Of a stretch of 64,000 bases of DNA, positions 14,600 through 23,385 are shown one piece after another. A model generated the notes under the pieces. It saw only the letters and a list, made by a program, of their open reading frames with translations, was not told the origin of the DNA and made no database searches. Each line of letters begins with the position of its first letter. Positions within the stretch are counted from its first letter, which is position 1. Both the position numbers and the translations under genes were made by a program. The DNA comes from Flavobacteriales bacterium (GTDB lineage: Bacteria > Bacteroidota > Bacteroidia > Flavobacteriales_F > PHOS-HE28), in NCBI GenBank assembly GCA_016717305.1, contig JADKFY010000028.1:5048-69047 (forward strand), given 5' to 3'.

Positions 14600-17116
14600 A
14601 TGCGAATGAACCGCGCTTTCCTGTTGCTCACCTTGGTGCCTTCGGCGCTGTTGGCGCAGCCTACGGAGCCGTTGCCGATCTATGCCGATGATGAGGTGTC
14701 CAAGCGTTTGGATGATTTGGCCGCTGTACCATGGATCCAGAACTCCCCTTTGCTGGCCGATACGGTGGCGCTGAACGTACATGGCTTTCCGGCCGGGTAT
14801 GTGCCGGCGTGGCCAGAAAGCACCTACTTGGCCCGCTTGGAAGCGTTGGATGGCCAAACGCCGTTCGAACTCACGTACAACAGCGCAGTGCAATCGTACA
14901 TCGATCTGTATGCAACTCGCAAGCGAGAAATGACCTCGCGCATGTTGGGTTTGGCGGATCTGTACTTCCCTGTTTTCGAGGAATACCTTGATCGCGCAGG
15001 AATGCCCCTCGAGATGAAATACCTCGCCGTGGTGGAAAGTGCGTTGAACCCTTCGGCACGTTCGCGGGCCGGAGCGGTAGGTCTATGGCAGTTCATGATG
15101 CCCACTGGGAAGATGTTCGGACTGGACGTGACCAGCTATGTGGACGAACGGCATGACGTGTACCAGAGCACTGAAGCAGCTTGCAAATACCTCAAATACC
15201 TCTATGGCCTCTACGACAATTGGGAGCTCGCCTTGGCCGCGTACAATTGCGGGCCGGGCAATGTGAACAAGGCCATTCGCCGCAGCGGTGGGGTGAAGGA
15301 CTATTGGAAGATCTACGATCACCTGCCACGTGAAACTCGGGGTTATGTGCCCGCCTTCATTGCGGTGAACTACATCTACGCCCATGCTGCTGAACACAAC
15401 CTGTATCCGGTGGCACCAGTCTATTGCTTACACCAAGTAGATACCATTCAGGTCTGCTATCCATTGGATCTGGCCGGCTTGGCACGGTTGACCGGCGCGG
15501 AGCCGCAAGAGGTACTGGCTCTTAACCCCACTTTCAAATTGGGTGTTGTTCCACCGGTGAAGGAACCCGTAACGCTCTATCTCCCAAAAGCCGCCGCTGG
15601 CATTTTCGTAAGCAATGAGGACAGCTTGAAGGTTGCCTTGTTGGAGAAGAAGGGTTCCACCACGGAAGAAGTCAACGAGGTTGAGGCAGTTGCAACGACC
15701 TCTCTCGAACGCACTATTTCCTCGCCTAAATACCACACGGTGCGCAGTGGTGAGTCATTGGGGTCCATTGCGACGAAGTACCGCACAAGTGTTTCGGCCT
15801 TGAAGAGCATGAACAGTATACGCGGTACACTCATCCGTGCTGGTCAACGATTGAAGGTGGGCACCACCACTAAGACGGTAACGGCGCATGCACCAACGGA
15901 AGTACAACGTGCTGATGCATTCTTGTACTACGAAGTGCAGGCGGGGGATACCTTGAACAACATCGCGGACAAGCATCCAGGTGTCACAGTGGATGACCTA
16001 CGCCGGTTGAATGCCGATCTGAAGGACGGGAATTGGAGCCCGGTCGCAAGATCAAGGTGGGCGGAGAGAGGTGGATCCATGCGCGTGTTGTTGCACACGT
16101 TGTTGTTCGCGCTCCTGTTCACAGCATGTGCGGGTGGCGAACGGCACCTCCCGAATTCTTCTGGTGCACAGGGTGAAGTTTTGGTGGTGATGTCCAAGGG
16201 GCATTGGGAAAGCGAACCCGGGGCGTTGGTCCGTGGCATATTGGAACAGCCCTTGGTGAACCTTCCGCAACGCGAACCCCGCTTCAAGGTGGTCCAGTGT
16301 GCGCCGAAGGATTTCGGATCCCTATTGCAAACGCACCATACCGTTCTACTGGCCAGCATCGGTGATAGCGACACCGCTACGACACGTCCATTGATCGATC
16401 GGTATGCTCGTGGCCAGTTGGTGATGCAGATCGCGGCATCCAACGCAACTGCGTGGAACCGTGTCTTTGCTTCCGATGCCGACGCGATCGTATCTGCGTT
16501 TGAACGGCACCAATTGGAACGCGTAGCGAAGAGACTGAAAAAGGAGCGCGACGCGGAGTTGGCGAACAAGATCGAAGCCTACCACGGGATCACCATGGAC
16601 ATTCCCGGTGGTTACAAAGTGATGGAGCAAGCGCACAACACCACATGGTTGCAACGCGACCGGTTGATGTCCGGCGCGGGCCTGGAGCACAACACGATCG
16701 AAGGGCTGTTGATCCATCACCACCTGTACCATGGCAAAACGGACTTCAGCGTATTGAACTTGGTGGACCTGCGCGATTCAGTTACGCGCGTTACGGTGGA
16801 AGGCCCGGTGCCCGGATCATACATGATCGTGCAACGCAGCTTCGAGACCTTGGACCTAATGCCACAGGGCAAAGCAGTGCAACTGAACGGCAACTACGCG
16901 TACCTCATGCACGGCTTGTTCGGTATGGAGGGTGCGAAGATGGGAGGTCCGTTCGTGAGCTTAAGCACGGTATGTGAGCGTGAAGGAAGGTTGATCACTG
17001 TAGAAGGCTTTGTGTACGCACCGCAGTTCAACAAGCGGGAGTACATCCGTGAATTGGAAGCGATACTTTTTTCGATGCGTTTATCTCCGCGGTGCATTCC
17101 GCTGAAGGCCAACTGA
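14600..17116 (+). CDS. MltD-type lytic transglycosylase with LysM domains, ORF running into a DUF4837 lipoprotein
   Basis: Lytic transglycosylases cleave the MurNAc-GlcNAc bond and leave 1,6-anhydro ends. After a signal peptide (LVPSALLAQ) the SLT domain shows the catalytic Glu146 in AVVESALNPSA, GLWQFMM, and AAYNCGPGN. Two LysM domains follow, YHTVRSGESLGS to AGQRLKVG and YYEVQAGDTLNN to about residue 476. The second one lacks its expected ending in this frame; it appears in another frame as LEPGRKIKVG. Adding one T at 16031-16035 (AATTGG to AATTTGG) restores it. Thus the open junction into the lipoprotein at residue 494 (ATG 16079) is probably a frameshift artefact and not a true fusion. 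The two would otherwise be neighbouring genes. Confidence 0.85.
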   Translation: MRMNRAFLLLTLVPSALLAQPTEPLPIYADDEVSKRLDDLAAVPWIQNSPLLADTVALNVHGFPAGYVPAWPESTYLARLEALDGQTPFELTYNSAVQSYIDLYATRKREMTSRMLGLADLYFPVFEEYLDRAGMPLEMKYLAVVESALNPSARSRAGAVGLWQFMMPTGKMFGLDVTSYVDERHDVYQSTEAACKYLKYLYGLYDNWELALAAYNCGPGNVNKAIRRSGGVKDYWKIYDHLPRETRGYVPAFIAVNYIYAHAAEHNLYPVAPVYCLHQVDTIQVCYPLDLAGLARLTGAEPQEVLALNPTFKLGVVPPVKEPVTLYLPKAAAGIFVSNEDSLKVALLEKKGSTTEEVNEVEAVATTSLERTISSPKYHTVRSGESLGSIATKYRTSVSALKSMNSIRGTLIRAGQRLKVGTTTKTVTAHAPTEVQRADAFLYYEVQAGDTLNNIADKHPGVTVDDLRRLNADLKDGNWSPVARSRWAERGGSMRVLLHTLLFALLFTACAGGERHLPNSSGAQGEVLVVMSKGHWESEPGALVRGILEQPLVNLPQREPRFKVVQCAPKDFGSLLQTHHTVLLASIGDSDTATTRPLIDRYARGQLVMQIAASNATAWNRVFASDADAIVSAFERHQLERVAKRLKKERDAELANKIEAYHGITMDIPGGYKVMEQAHNTTWLQRDRLMSGAGLEHNTIEGLLIHHHLYHGKTDFSVLNLVDLRDSVTRVTVEGPVPGSYMIVQRSFETLDLMPQGKAVQLNGNYAYLMHGLFGMEGAKMGGPFVSLSTVCEREGRLITVEGFVYAPQFNKREYIRELEAILFSMRLSPRCIPLKAN
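16079..17116 (+). CDS. DUF4837 family lipoprotein
   Basis: From ATG 16079 the ORF encodes a new signal with lipobox LLFTACAGG and then about 325 residues typical of DUF4837: EVLVVMSKGHWES near the mature N-terminus, VVQCAPKDFG, and IDIPGGYKV-like MDIPGGYKVMEQA. The second half has GSYMIVQRSFETLD and LITVEGFVYAPQFNKREYIRELEAIL. The family is Bacteroidota-specific and of unknown function; it is often beside a lytic transglycosylase. In the sequence as given it is in frame with the upstream MltD ORF, but its own start codon and lipoprotein signal argue that it is a separate protein. Confidence 0.8.
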   Translation: MRVLLHTLLFALLFTACAGGERHLPNSSGAQGEVLVVMSKGHWESEPGALVRGILEQPLVNLPQREPRFKVVQCAPKDFGSLLQTHHTVLLASIGDSDTATTRPLIDRYARGQLVMQIAASNATAWNRVFASDADAIVSAFERHQLERVAKRLKKERDAELANKIEAYHGITMDIPGGYKVMEQAHNTTWLQRDRLMSGAGLEHNTIEGLLIHHHLYHGKTDFSVLNLVDLRDSVTRVTVEGPVPGSYMIVQRSFETLDLMPQGKAVQLNGNYAYLMHGLFGMEGAKMGGPFVSLSTVCEREGRLITVEGFVYAPQFNKREYIRELEAILFSMRLSPRCIPLKAN

Positions 17117-17137
17117 TAGAAGCGTAATCGGTCGAAG

Positions 17138-17169
17138 TTATCCACACCTTCGCCGATGTCTGTTGATAA
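17138..17169. promoter_or_regulatory. Two DnaA-box-like nonamers facing each other
   Basis: TTATCCACA at 17138-17146 matches the consensus DnaA box, and TGTTGATAA at 17161-17169 is an inverted near-match (TTATCAACA). They are flanked by the inverted pair CCTTCG and CGAAGG. Two boxes alone are weak evidence for DnaA control of the following gene and are not an origin. Confidence 0.25.
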
Positions 17170-17249
17170 TTCAACGAAGGAAAGGGCGACGGGATCATCT
17201 AATTTGGGTGTGCCGTTGAGACAGGATTTACGTCGATCCGGCCTTCGCC

Positions 17250-17501
17250 ATGGAACTCTCCAACATTCGCCCATACGCCCATAAGCACTGTCGTTTCAAG
17301 TTACGCAATGGTCGGGAAGTGTTCGGCGTGATCTGGGAAGTGGAGACCGACGAAGTCCCAACCGGAGACACGGCGGACAAGCATTTATTCTTCGCCAGCA
17401 TCGGCGATTACGAGCGTTTGCAGCACGAGCCGCAACGGCCTGTAAGCGTGATCGACATGCCGCCGGAAGAGATCCTTCACGTGGAGAGTCTCGCAAGCTG
17501 A
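17250..17501 (+). CDS. Small conserved-looking protein of unknown function
   Basis: I do not recognise this 83-residue protein. It starts MELSNIRPYAHKHCRFKLRN and has GREVFGVIWEVE, DKHLFFASIGDYERL and VIDMPPEEILHVESL. The pattern of short beta-like stretches around a glycine (CRFKLRNGREVFGVIWE) resembles Sm-like or small beta-barrel folds, which is only an impression. Codon usage agrees with neighbours and the ATG is preceded by CCTTCGCC, similar to other starts here. It stands alone between DUF4837 and a repeat region; convergent with the oligopeptidase gene. Confidence 0.7.
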   Translation: MELSNIRPYAHKHCRFKLRNGREVFGVIWEVETDEVPTGDTADKHLFFASIGDYERLQHEPQRPVSVIDMPPEEILHVESLAS

Positions 17502-17571
17502 ACGAGTGCGCTGAGCGAACCGATCCGCTGTGTTTGCTGAAATTCCGAAGGCCTCTAGTTCAACAAAATAT

Positions 17572-17674
17572 GCCCTGAAAGAGCGAAATAGCACAGCGAT
17601 GGTCCCGCAGTACTGCGGGATTGACCCATTGATTCGTAGCTATGCGGGAATTCCAAGCCCTGAAAGGGCGAAAC
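17572..17674. repeat. Two hairpin-forming GCCCTGAAAGGGC elements with a central palindrome
   Basis: Copy one (17572-17590) and copy two (17657-17674) share GCCCTGAAAGRGCGAAAY; in copy two GCCCT and AGGGC form a stem around GAA. Between them lies a perfect 18-bp palindrome, TCCCGCAG-TACTGCGGGA, at 17603-17620. Elements of this type are scattered between genes in Bacteroidota and may be REP-like. Neither gene flanking this 263-bp gap has another visible signal here. Confidence 0.65.
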
Positions 17675-17764
17675 ATTCCAATCCGTCCCGCTTTTCTCTG
17701 ATCAAGTTCGATCTTGACCACTGGTTCGGTGCCCATAAGACGGCCATCAACGACCCTTGATCAA

Positions 17765-19936
17765 CTACTTCATCTTTCCCGCGCGCCACAACAAGAACGC
17801 GTAGTTGCGTGCGACTTCCTTCAACGCCTCGAACCGTCCGGAGTTGCCACCATGACCGGCGTCCATGTTGATGTGCATCAGGATCGGCTCCTTGCCTTCT
17901 TGGTGTTCGCGTACACGCTGTACCCATTTTGCCGGTTCCCAGTACTGCACTTGGCCATCATGGAAACCCGTTCCCACGAGCATGGCGGGGTAGGCCTGAT
18001 CGCGCACGTTGTCGTACGGCGAATAGCTTAGCATGCGGTCGTAAGCCTCCTTTTCTTTAGGGTCGCCCCACTCTTCGAATTCGCCGGTGGTAAGCGGTAT
18101 GCTCTCATCCAGCATGGTGGTCACCACATCCACGAAGGGTACTTCGGCGATGATCCCGTTCCATAGATCAGGTCGCATGTTGACTACAGCGCCCATGAGC
18201 AAGCCTCCAGCGCTTCCGCCCCAAGCGTAGACCTGTTCCTTCGCGGCATACTTCCGCTTTACCAGATCTTCCGCACAATCGATGAAATCCGTGAAGGTGT
18301 TCATCTTGTGTTCCATCTTGCCTTCCTCGTACCACTCGCGACCCAGGTCCTCGCCGCCGCGGATATGGGCGATCGCAAAAACGAAACCACGGTCAAGTAA
18401 GGATACGCGTGCACTGCTGAATCGCGGTTCCACCGTAATGCCGTAACTACCGTATCCATAAAGAAGCAATGGAGCACTACCGTCCAGTGCAGTGCCTTTG
18501 TGGTACACCATCGAAACAGGGACCAATGCGCCATCGCGCGCTTTTACCCGTATCCGTTCGCTCGCATAATCCTGCGGGTTGAAGGTTCCGATCACCTCCT
18601 GCTGTTTCAAGAGCTTGTCTGCCCTGGTGTTCAGGTCATGCTCGAAGATGCTCTGCGGCGTGGTCAACGAAGTGTAGCCGTATCGGAGTTTGTCGCTGTC
18701 CCATTCCGGATTGGTACCTGCGTTACACACGTAGGCCGGATCGTTGAAGTTGATGGTGTGCTCAACACCATCGCTGTAGCGTCGCACTACCATGTGCGTT
18801 AGCCCTTCGCGCCTTTCGGTCACTACTAAATGGTTCTTGAAGGTCTCGATATCCTCCAAGAGCACATCGTCACGATGAGGGATCACCTCCTTCCAATTGC
18901 CCTTATCGGCTGTTCCGTTCTCAGGGCATTCCATCAAGCGGAAGTTGAGCGCGTCCCAATTGGTGATGATGTACCATTTTCCCGGTGCTCCCGGCTCGTG
19001 CATCACCGTGTGTTCATGCTCCTCCTCGCGCTGCAGGAATATTTTGAATGTTCCGTCCGGGTCATTCACCGGCAACATGCGGTATTCGCTGCTGGTGCTG
19101 CTTTCCGTAACGATCATCACGTAGCTGTTGGATCTGCTCCGGTACACATCGCAACTGAAGGCGGGGTCGGTCTCCTCGAAGACCACTACATCCGTTTCGG
19201 GGTCGGTGCCCAAGGTGTGTCGGTAGATCCTGTAGCTCCGCAACACTTCATCCTGTCTTGGGTAGAACACGGTCTTGTCATCGGCCCATGCACAACCCCC
19301 TGCGGTGTTCGCGATCACATCGGGGAGTTCCTTTCCGGTGAATAAATTCCGGAATCGAAGTTCGTACTGCCTGCGCCCCACCTTGTCCTCGCTGTACCCG
19401 GCATATTCGTTCCCCGGCGCAATGTCGTAATCGGCCAGGTCGTAATAGCTCGATCCCTCGGCCATCAGGTTCTCGTTGAAGATGTCCACCTCCTGCGCTC
19501 CGGCCACATCTTGTTTGCGCACATGGACGGGGTACTCCTTGCCTTCCTCGTAGCGGTGGTGGTACCAGTACCCGTTCTCGCGATAGGGAATGCTCACATC
19601 CTCTTCCTTGATACGTGCCTTGATCTCGGTATAGAGCTCTTCGCGCAGTTGTTCCACCGGCTCCAACATGGCTTCGCAATACGCGTTCTCTGCATCCAAA
19701 TGGGCCACCACTTCCTTGGTGTGGGCATCGGGTACCGTTTCGTTGCGTTGGTCCTCGGTCAGCTGCAGCCAATAGTATTCGTCCAAGCGCTCCTGTCCGT
19801 GGGCCTTTATGGTGTGCGTTCGTTTTGGGGCTAGGGGCGGTGCTACCGTCGCGGTGTTGTCCATGGATACTTGGTCGTTGCTACAGCCCTGACCTAAGAG
19901 CACGAGAAGTGGCAAATAGGGCAGGACGTTGCGCAT
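17765..19936 (-). CDS. Prolyl oligopeptidase family serine peptidase, oligopeptidase B-like lipoprotein
   Basis: The family cleaves short peptides, oligopeptidase B after basic residues. The 723-residue protein begins with a lipoprotein signal (LLVLLGQGCSND), so it should be anchored in the envelope. The N-terminal beta-propeller spans roughly residues 70-420 (DEYYWLQ, ENGYWYHHRYEEGKEYPVHVR). The C-terminal alpha/beta-hydrolase has GYGSYG, the nucleophile in WGGSAGGLLMG, the Asp in GFHDGQVQYWEPAKW and the His in DAGHGGNSGR, all in standard order. ATG 19936 is chosen over the upstream GTG/ATT-like extension because the signal starts there. The gene lies 41 bases downstream of recO and may share its transcript. 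Confidence 0.93.
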   Translation of the reverse strand: MRNVLPYLPLLVLLGQGCSNDQVSMDNTATVAPPLAPKRTHTIKAHGQERLDEYYWLQLTEDQRNETVPDAHTKEVVAHLDAENAYCEAMLEPVEQLREELYTEIKARIKEEDVSIPYRENGYWYHHRYEEGKEYPVHVRKQDVAGAQEVDIFNENLMAEGSSYYDLADYDIAPGNEYAGYSEDKVGRRQYELRFRNLFTGKELPDVIANTAGGCAWADDKTVFYPRQDEVLRSYRIYRHTLGTDPETDVVVFEETDPAFSCDVYRSRSNSYVMIVTESSTSSEYRMLPVNDPDGTFKIFLQREEEHEHTVMHEPGAPGKWYIITNWDALNFRLMECPENGTADKGNWKEVIPHRDDVLLEDIETFKNHLVVTERREGLTHMVVRRYSDGVEHTINFNDPAYVCNAGTNPEWDSDKLRYGYTSLTTPQSIFEHDLNTRADKLLKQQEVIGTFNPQDYASERIRVKARDGALVPVSMVYHKGTALDGSAPLLLYGYGSYGITVEPRFSSARVSLLDRGFVFAIAHIRGGEDLGREWYEEGKMEHKMNTFTDFIDCAEDLVKRKYAAKEQVYAWGGSAGGLLMGAVVNMRPDLWNGIIAEVPFVDVVTTMLDESIPLTTGEFEEWGDPKEKEAYDRMLSYSPYDNVRDQAYPAMLVGTGFHDGQVQYWEPAKWVQRVREHQEGKEPILMHINMDAGHGGNSGRFEALKEVARNYAFLLWRAGKMK

Positions 19937-19977
19937 AGCGGAAAAGGAGGCGCAAGTTAGCGCTGGTCCGTGGGGGA

Positions 19978-20691
19978 TCAATTGAAGACCTGATGAAGGA
20001 CGGCAGGCGAACGTAATTCGCCGAGGCCTTCGAGGTGCATGCGGTAGTAGAGCAATAGGTGGTCCAAGAGGTCCCGGCGTTCGCTAGCGGGCATGCGCCT
20101 TGGTATGGTCGCATCGAATTCCTCGGTCAACAAATGGGCAAGGTGCTCTGAGAGTACGATCCCCAACGTGTGGCCATGGGCCGCAGCACCTCGTATGAAC
20201 TCACCTTCCTTCAGGTCGAAACGGTCTTCACCCGGTGCCGGTGGCGAGGGCCGGAACCCCAGTTCGCCGCTTAGTTTAATCAGGAAAAGGACAGGGTAGT
20301 TGCGCATATCCGGCACCGTATCCAAGGCTTCCAAGGCATGTTCCAGAAAGTTGTACAGGTCCGGATCGTTCGCTTCACCACGCAACACGTTGTACAATAC
20401 TTCTTGAGCGAAGATCGCCAGTGTACCACGCACAGCATCGTACGGGACGTTCGCATAGGGCCGGTCCACACGCATTTCCCGCATATGCTGGATCTCCCGC
20501 TCGGGGTGCTCGTCCACCACCATCTCTACGCGGTTCAATGGCTGCAGGGCGGCAGCAGCCACCCCGGTCTTTCCACCTACGCGCACCATGTAGGATCGCA
20601 TTCCGAAGACTTCGGTAAAGACTTTCAGCACCACCGTACGGTCGCCGTGCTTGATGGTCTTGATCACGAAGGCACGTGTGGTATGGAGCAT
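19978..20691 (-). CDS. recO: DNA repair and recombination mediator RecO
   Basis: RecO helps RecR load RecA on SSB-coated DNA. The N-terminal OB-fold starts with HTTRAFVIKTIKHGDRTVVLKVFTE and GMRSYMVRVGG. The helical domain includes DYLNFLE-like DPDLYNFLEHALEALD and FLIKLSGELGFRPSP. The zinc-finger cysteines of some RecO proteins are absent, as in many Bacteroidota. Its 237 residues are normal. It is 12 bases downstream of porZ on the same strand; recO-porZ adjacency is a known arrangement in T9SS-bearing Bacteroidota. Confidence 0.93.
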   Translation of the reverse strand: MLHTTRAFVIKTIKHGDRTVVLKVFTEVFGMRSYMVRVGGKTGVAAAALQPLNRVEMVVDEHPEREIQHMREMRVDRPYANVPYDAVRGTLAIFAQEVLYNVLRGEANDPDLYNFLEHALEALDTVPDMRNYPVLFLIKLSGELGFRPSPPAPGEDRFDLKEGEFIRGAAAHGHTLGIVLSEHLAHLLTEEFDATIPRRMPASERRDLLDHLLLYYRMHLEGLGELRSPAVLHQVFN

Positions 20692-20703
20692 GGTATGCCC
20701 GTG

Positions 20704-23082
20704 CTACCGCGCCAGGAGCAACTTCGTGTTGCACTTGTAGGAACCGCTTGGATCACTGACCAGGACAAGATAAACGCCGGTACTGGCACGGTTCCCGTTC
20801 ATGTCGTTACCATTCCATATGGCTTGGCCGCCAGTTGATGTGGTGCGATAGACCAAGTTCCCGCTCACGTCGGTTATCTTCACTTCGCTGGTGCGCACAA
20901 GGCCGGTAATTGCAATGGGCCCGGTATAGGTCTCTCGCACCGGATTCGGGAATACCGTTGCGCAGGTGTTGTCGTTCTCCCCTGTAGTGGCATCACTTCG
21001 GTAGCTCATTATGCCACTTTCGGTGGCCATGTATACTTCACCCGTGGACCCATCGATCGCGATGTTGGTGATGGTGTTGCTTGGGAGCGGACTGTTCGCA
21101 TCCGTAAAGTGGTGTATCTGGTCCCGGCCATCTGCGGAGATCAAGTAGACACCACTTCCTTGGGTCCCTATCCATTTGCGGTTGGCTCCGTCCACGGCAA
21201 TGCTGATAACGGATTCTGTTTCCAAGAGGATCTGCACATTACCATCCTGTTCGATCAGGATCTGCTGGGCGTCGTAATCGTCACCATTGAAGATGGCATC
21301 GGGGCTATAGAAGATGGCGACCCCTTGAGCGGTTCCCACCCACATTTGTCCGTCAATATCTTCTGCCAAGCAATAAACATCATTGGTGGGCAGCCCTCCG
21401 GTCCCGGTTTGTGCGTTCAGGAGCTTGTATTGGTCATCTCCGGTATCGGCGATGGTATTGCCATTATTGTACACCAAGATGCCGTTCCCACGAGGCCGTA
21501 CCATCCACTTGTAGCCATTCTGTGCAGCGACCATATCCCCCAGCAAAAGGTTGCTGCCCAGCAGGTTGCCGGGTGAGAAATGCAGCCATTCACCATTGGT
21601 CGTTAGGACCACCACGGGATCGTTGCAACGTGGATTGGTGATCCATAGGTTCCCGGCATCATCGTAATCAAGACCGGATACGAAGAGCGCACCTTGGTAA
21701 GGGTTCACATCCTCGCTCAGAGCGCTATTGGTGTGGTTATAGATCTGCACCGGCGCGCCGTCCTTGATCTCAATAAGGCCTTCATCCCAACTTCCTACGA
21801 ATGCGTGAGTAGGGTCATTGGGGTCAATGGCGACACAAATGGGGTCGTTGACGGACCCGCCGAATTCGTTGGCCCCAAGGTCCAGTAATGTTGATGTGCT
21901 CCGGTCCATGGTGGACCACTGTCCGTTCTTTCGCATGTGGATGCCGTCCTTCTGGAATCGACTATCCCAAATGCCGGACACCGCGCCCGTGGCCACGTAT
22001 AGTGTACCATTGTCCGCTGCCATACGCCACGCACTTGCCGTTTTGGGTCCATTCGGTACGATGGAGGACCCGACTTCCGTGTCTTGTGCGCGGATCAGGC
22101 CTTGCTCGGCATCGGCGATCCAGACGAACCCTTCGGCATCACGAATGGCCTGTTGGGGTTTGGTGAATTTGCCGTTGATGCTGTAGATAAGCGTTTGTGG
22201 GTTGAGCTGCTGGTCCAAGACCCGAATGTCCGTTATGTGCGACAGGACCACATATTGCCCATCCGCCGTAACGGTCATATCCTTGATCACTTGGCCAAAA
22301 CTGGAGGTCTCGCGTGACCAGGTATTGTCCTGACCAAGGACCAGCAAGGTATCGCCACCTGTGCCGGGGATAACGACGCTCAAGAGAAGTCGGTCTCCCA
22401 GGCGAACCACCTCAGAGAAGGGTCCATCATCCAGAGCGGTACCCATATCCACCCGTTTGTGCCAATTCGTGAAGGAGGCCAGATTGGAAGAAAAGCGGTT
22501 CGCTACGAAAAGACCGGAAGCAGTTGCGGCGTAAATCGAATCAGGGGTCATCGTGATTGCGTTCACCTGCACTTTGGAACCGGATGGGCCGATGAACCAG
22601 GTCTCCCGGATCTCCTCGTTGGCAAGGTCCAAGACGACTATTCCAAATCCGCAAGCCAAGTACGCGATGGTCCCGTCCATGTATGCATTGTAGACCCCTT
22701 TATCGCCGATGACCGAACTGCGTTTGATATCGCCGATGTTCACGCTCGTGTTGTTCTTCAGCAGGTCGATGTTGCCGTTCTGGTAGTACACGACCATGGT
22801 GGCCAGTGCTTCATTCCAGGCAAGCCCCTGTATGCCTACATCATTCAAGGCATTGGTCTTGTTCAGGTTGGTGAGCTCTCCGGTAGAGGCGCCATACTGG
22901 AACATGGCGGTGGAAGAAGCCGCATAGATCTGACCTCCGCCCTGGGCCACGGCCAAAAGGTTCTGGTACGGGAAATGATCACGCCATTGGCCGATGCCCA
23001 CCTCTTGGGCCGAAGCAGTAAGGCCGTTGAACAAGCAGGAAAGGGCTAAAAGGGCACAGTTAAGGGTAGGGGTCCGACGCAT
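20704..23082 (-). CDS. porZ: T9SS surface component PorZ, two-component-regulator-like propellers with type A tail
   Basis: PorZ is an outer-surface subunit of the T9SS attachment complex, delivering anionic LPS to the sortase PorU for cargo anchoring. ATG 23082 starts a signal peptide ending TASAQ. The mature N-terminus, GIGQWRDHFPYQNLLAVAQG and YAASSTAMFQYG, followed by NALNDVGIQGLAWNEA, is characteristic of PorZ propellers. Repeated propeller blades follow (for example MWVGTAQGVAIFYSP, KWIGTQGSGVYLI, EVYMATESGIMSYRS). The C-terminus is a T9SS type A tail (VFPNPVRETYTGP, STGVYLVLVSD). At 792 residues it is close to characterised PorZ. A near-consensus TACCTTGG box lies at 23136-23143 on the minus strand. 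Confidence 0.85.
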   Translation of the reverse strand: MRRTPTLNCALLALSCLFNGLTASAQEVGIGQWRDHFPYQNLLAVAQGGGQIYAASSTAMFQYGASTGELTNLNKTNALNDVGIQGLAWNEALATMVVYYQNGNIDLLKNNTSVNIGDIKRSSVIGDKGVYNAYMDGTIAYLACGFGIVVLDLANEEIRETWFIGPSGSKVQVNAITMTPDSIYAATASGLFVANRFSSNLASFTNWHKRVDMGTALDDGPFSEVVRLGDRLLLSVVIPGTGGDTLLVLGQDNTWSRETSSFGQVIKDMTVTADGQYVVLSHITDIRVLDQQLNPQTLIYSINGKFTKPQQAIRDAEGFVWIADAEQGLIRAQDTEVGSSIVPNGPKTASAWRMAADNGTLYVATGAVSGIWDSRFQKDGIHMRKNGQWSTMDRSTSTLLDLGANEFGGSVNDPICVAIDPNDPTHAFVGSWDEGLIEIKDGAPVQIYNHTNSALSEDVNPYQGALFVSGLDYDDAGNLWITNPRCNDPVVVLTTNGEWLHFSPGNLLGSNLLLGDMVAAQNGYKWMVRPRGNGILVYNNGNTIADTGDDQYKLLNAQTGTGGLPTNDVYCLAEDIDGQMWVGTAQGVAIFYSPDAIFNGDDYDAQQILIEQDGNVQILLETESVISIAVDGANRKWIGTQGSGVYLISADGRDQIHHFTDANSPLPSNTITNIAIDGSTGEVYMATESGIMSYRSDATTGENDNTCATVFPNPVRETYTGPIAITGLVRTSEVKITDVSGNLVYRTTSTGGQAIWNGNDMNGNRASTGVYLVLVSDPSGSYKCNTKLLLAR

Positions 23083-23237
23083 GAACAGGGTTAACAACAA
23101 AGCAGACAACGCGGAACGGGCATGATCCGTATGGGCCAAGGTACGGATGGCCGCGAAATGGGTTCTTCCGATCGGGTTACCGAAACACAAAAGCCTTGAA
23201 AAACGGCGACCGCCCCGTGGAATGGGGCGGTCGGTAG

Positions 23238-23308
23238 AGGTCGCGTGCGGATTCGAACCGCAGTAGCAGCTTTTGCAGAGCTGTGCCTAGCCACTCGGCC
23301 ACGCGACC
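23238..23308 (-). tRNA. tRNA-Cys (GCA)
   Basis: The minus strand folds into a complete cloverleaf: acceptor GGTCGCG with CGCGACC, D-stem GCC/GGC, anticodon stem CAGCT/AGCTG with loop CTGCAAA, and T-arm TGCGG-TTCGAAT-CCGCA. The anticodon is GCA. The discriminator base is U (A on the plus strand at 23238), the expected identity element for tRNA-Cys. CCA is not encoded. Confidence 0.97.
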
Positions 23309-23321
23309 GTGAATGGGGCGG

Positions 23322-23329
23322 CGAAGATA
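23322..23329 (-). promoter_or_regulatory. Predicted -7 box (TATCTTCG) of tRNA-Cys
   Basis: The complement of bases 23322-23329 reads TATCTTCG, ending 13 bases before the 5' end of the mature tRNA, giving a short 5' leader for RNase P to remove. Confidence 0.55.
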
Positions 23330-23385
23330 CGGGAATGCACGTTCACGGGAAAATGAAGTCGGATAAAGCCCTCAAAGCCCTTCCT

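Noticed and set aside
17138..17169. Replication origin at the DnaA-box-like pair
   Set aside because: Only two boxes, no AT-rich unwinding region and no origin-associated genes such as dnaA or dnaN nearby.
17572..17674. Mini-CRISPR from two similar 18-mers
   Set aside because: Only two copies, the copies are hairpin-forming and differ, the interval contains a palindrome, and no cas gene is near.
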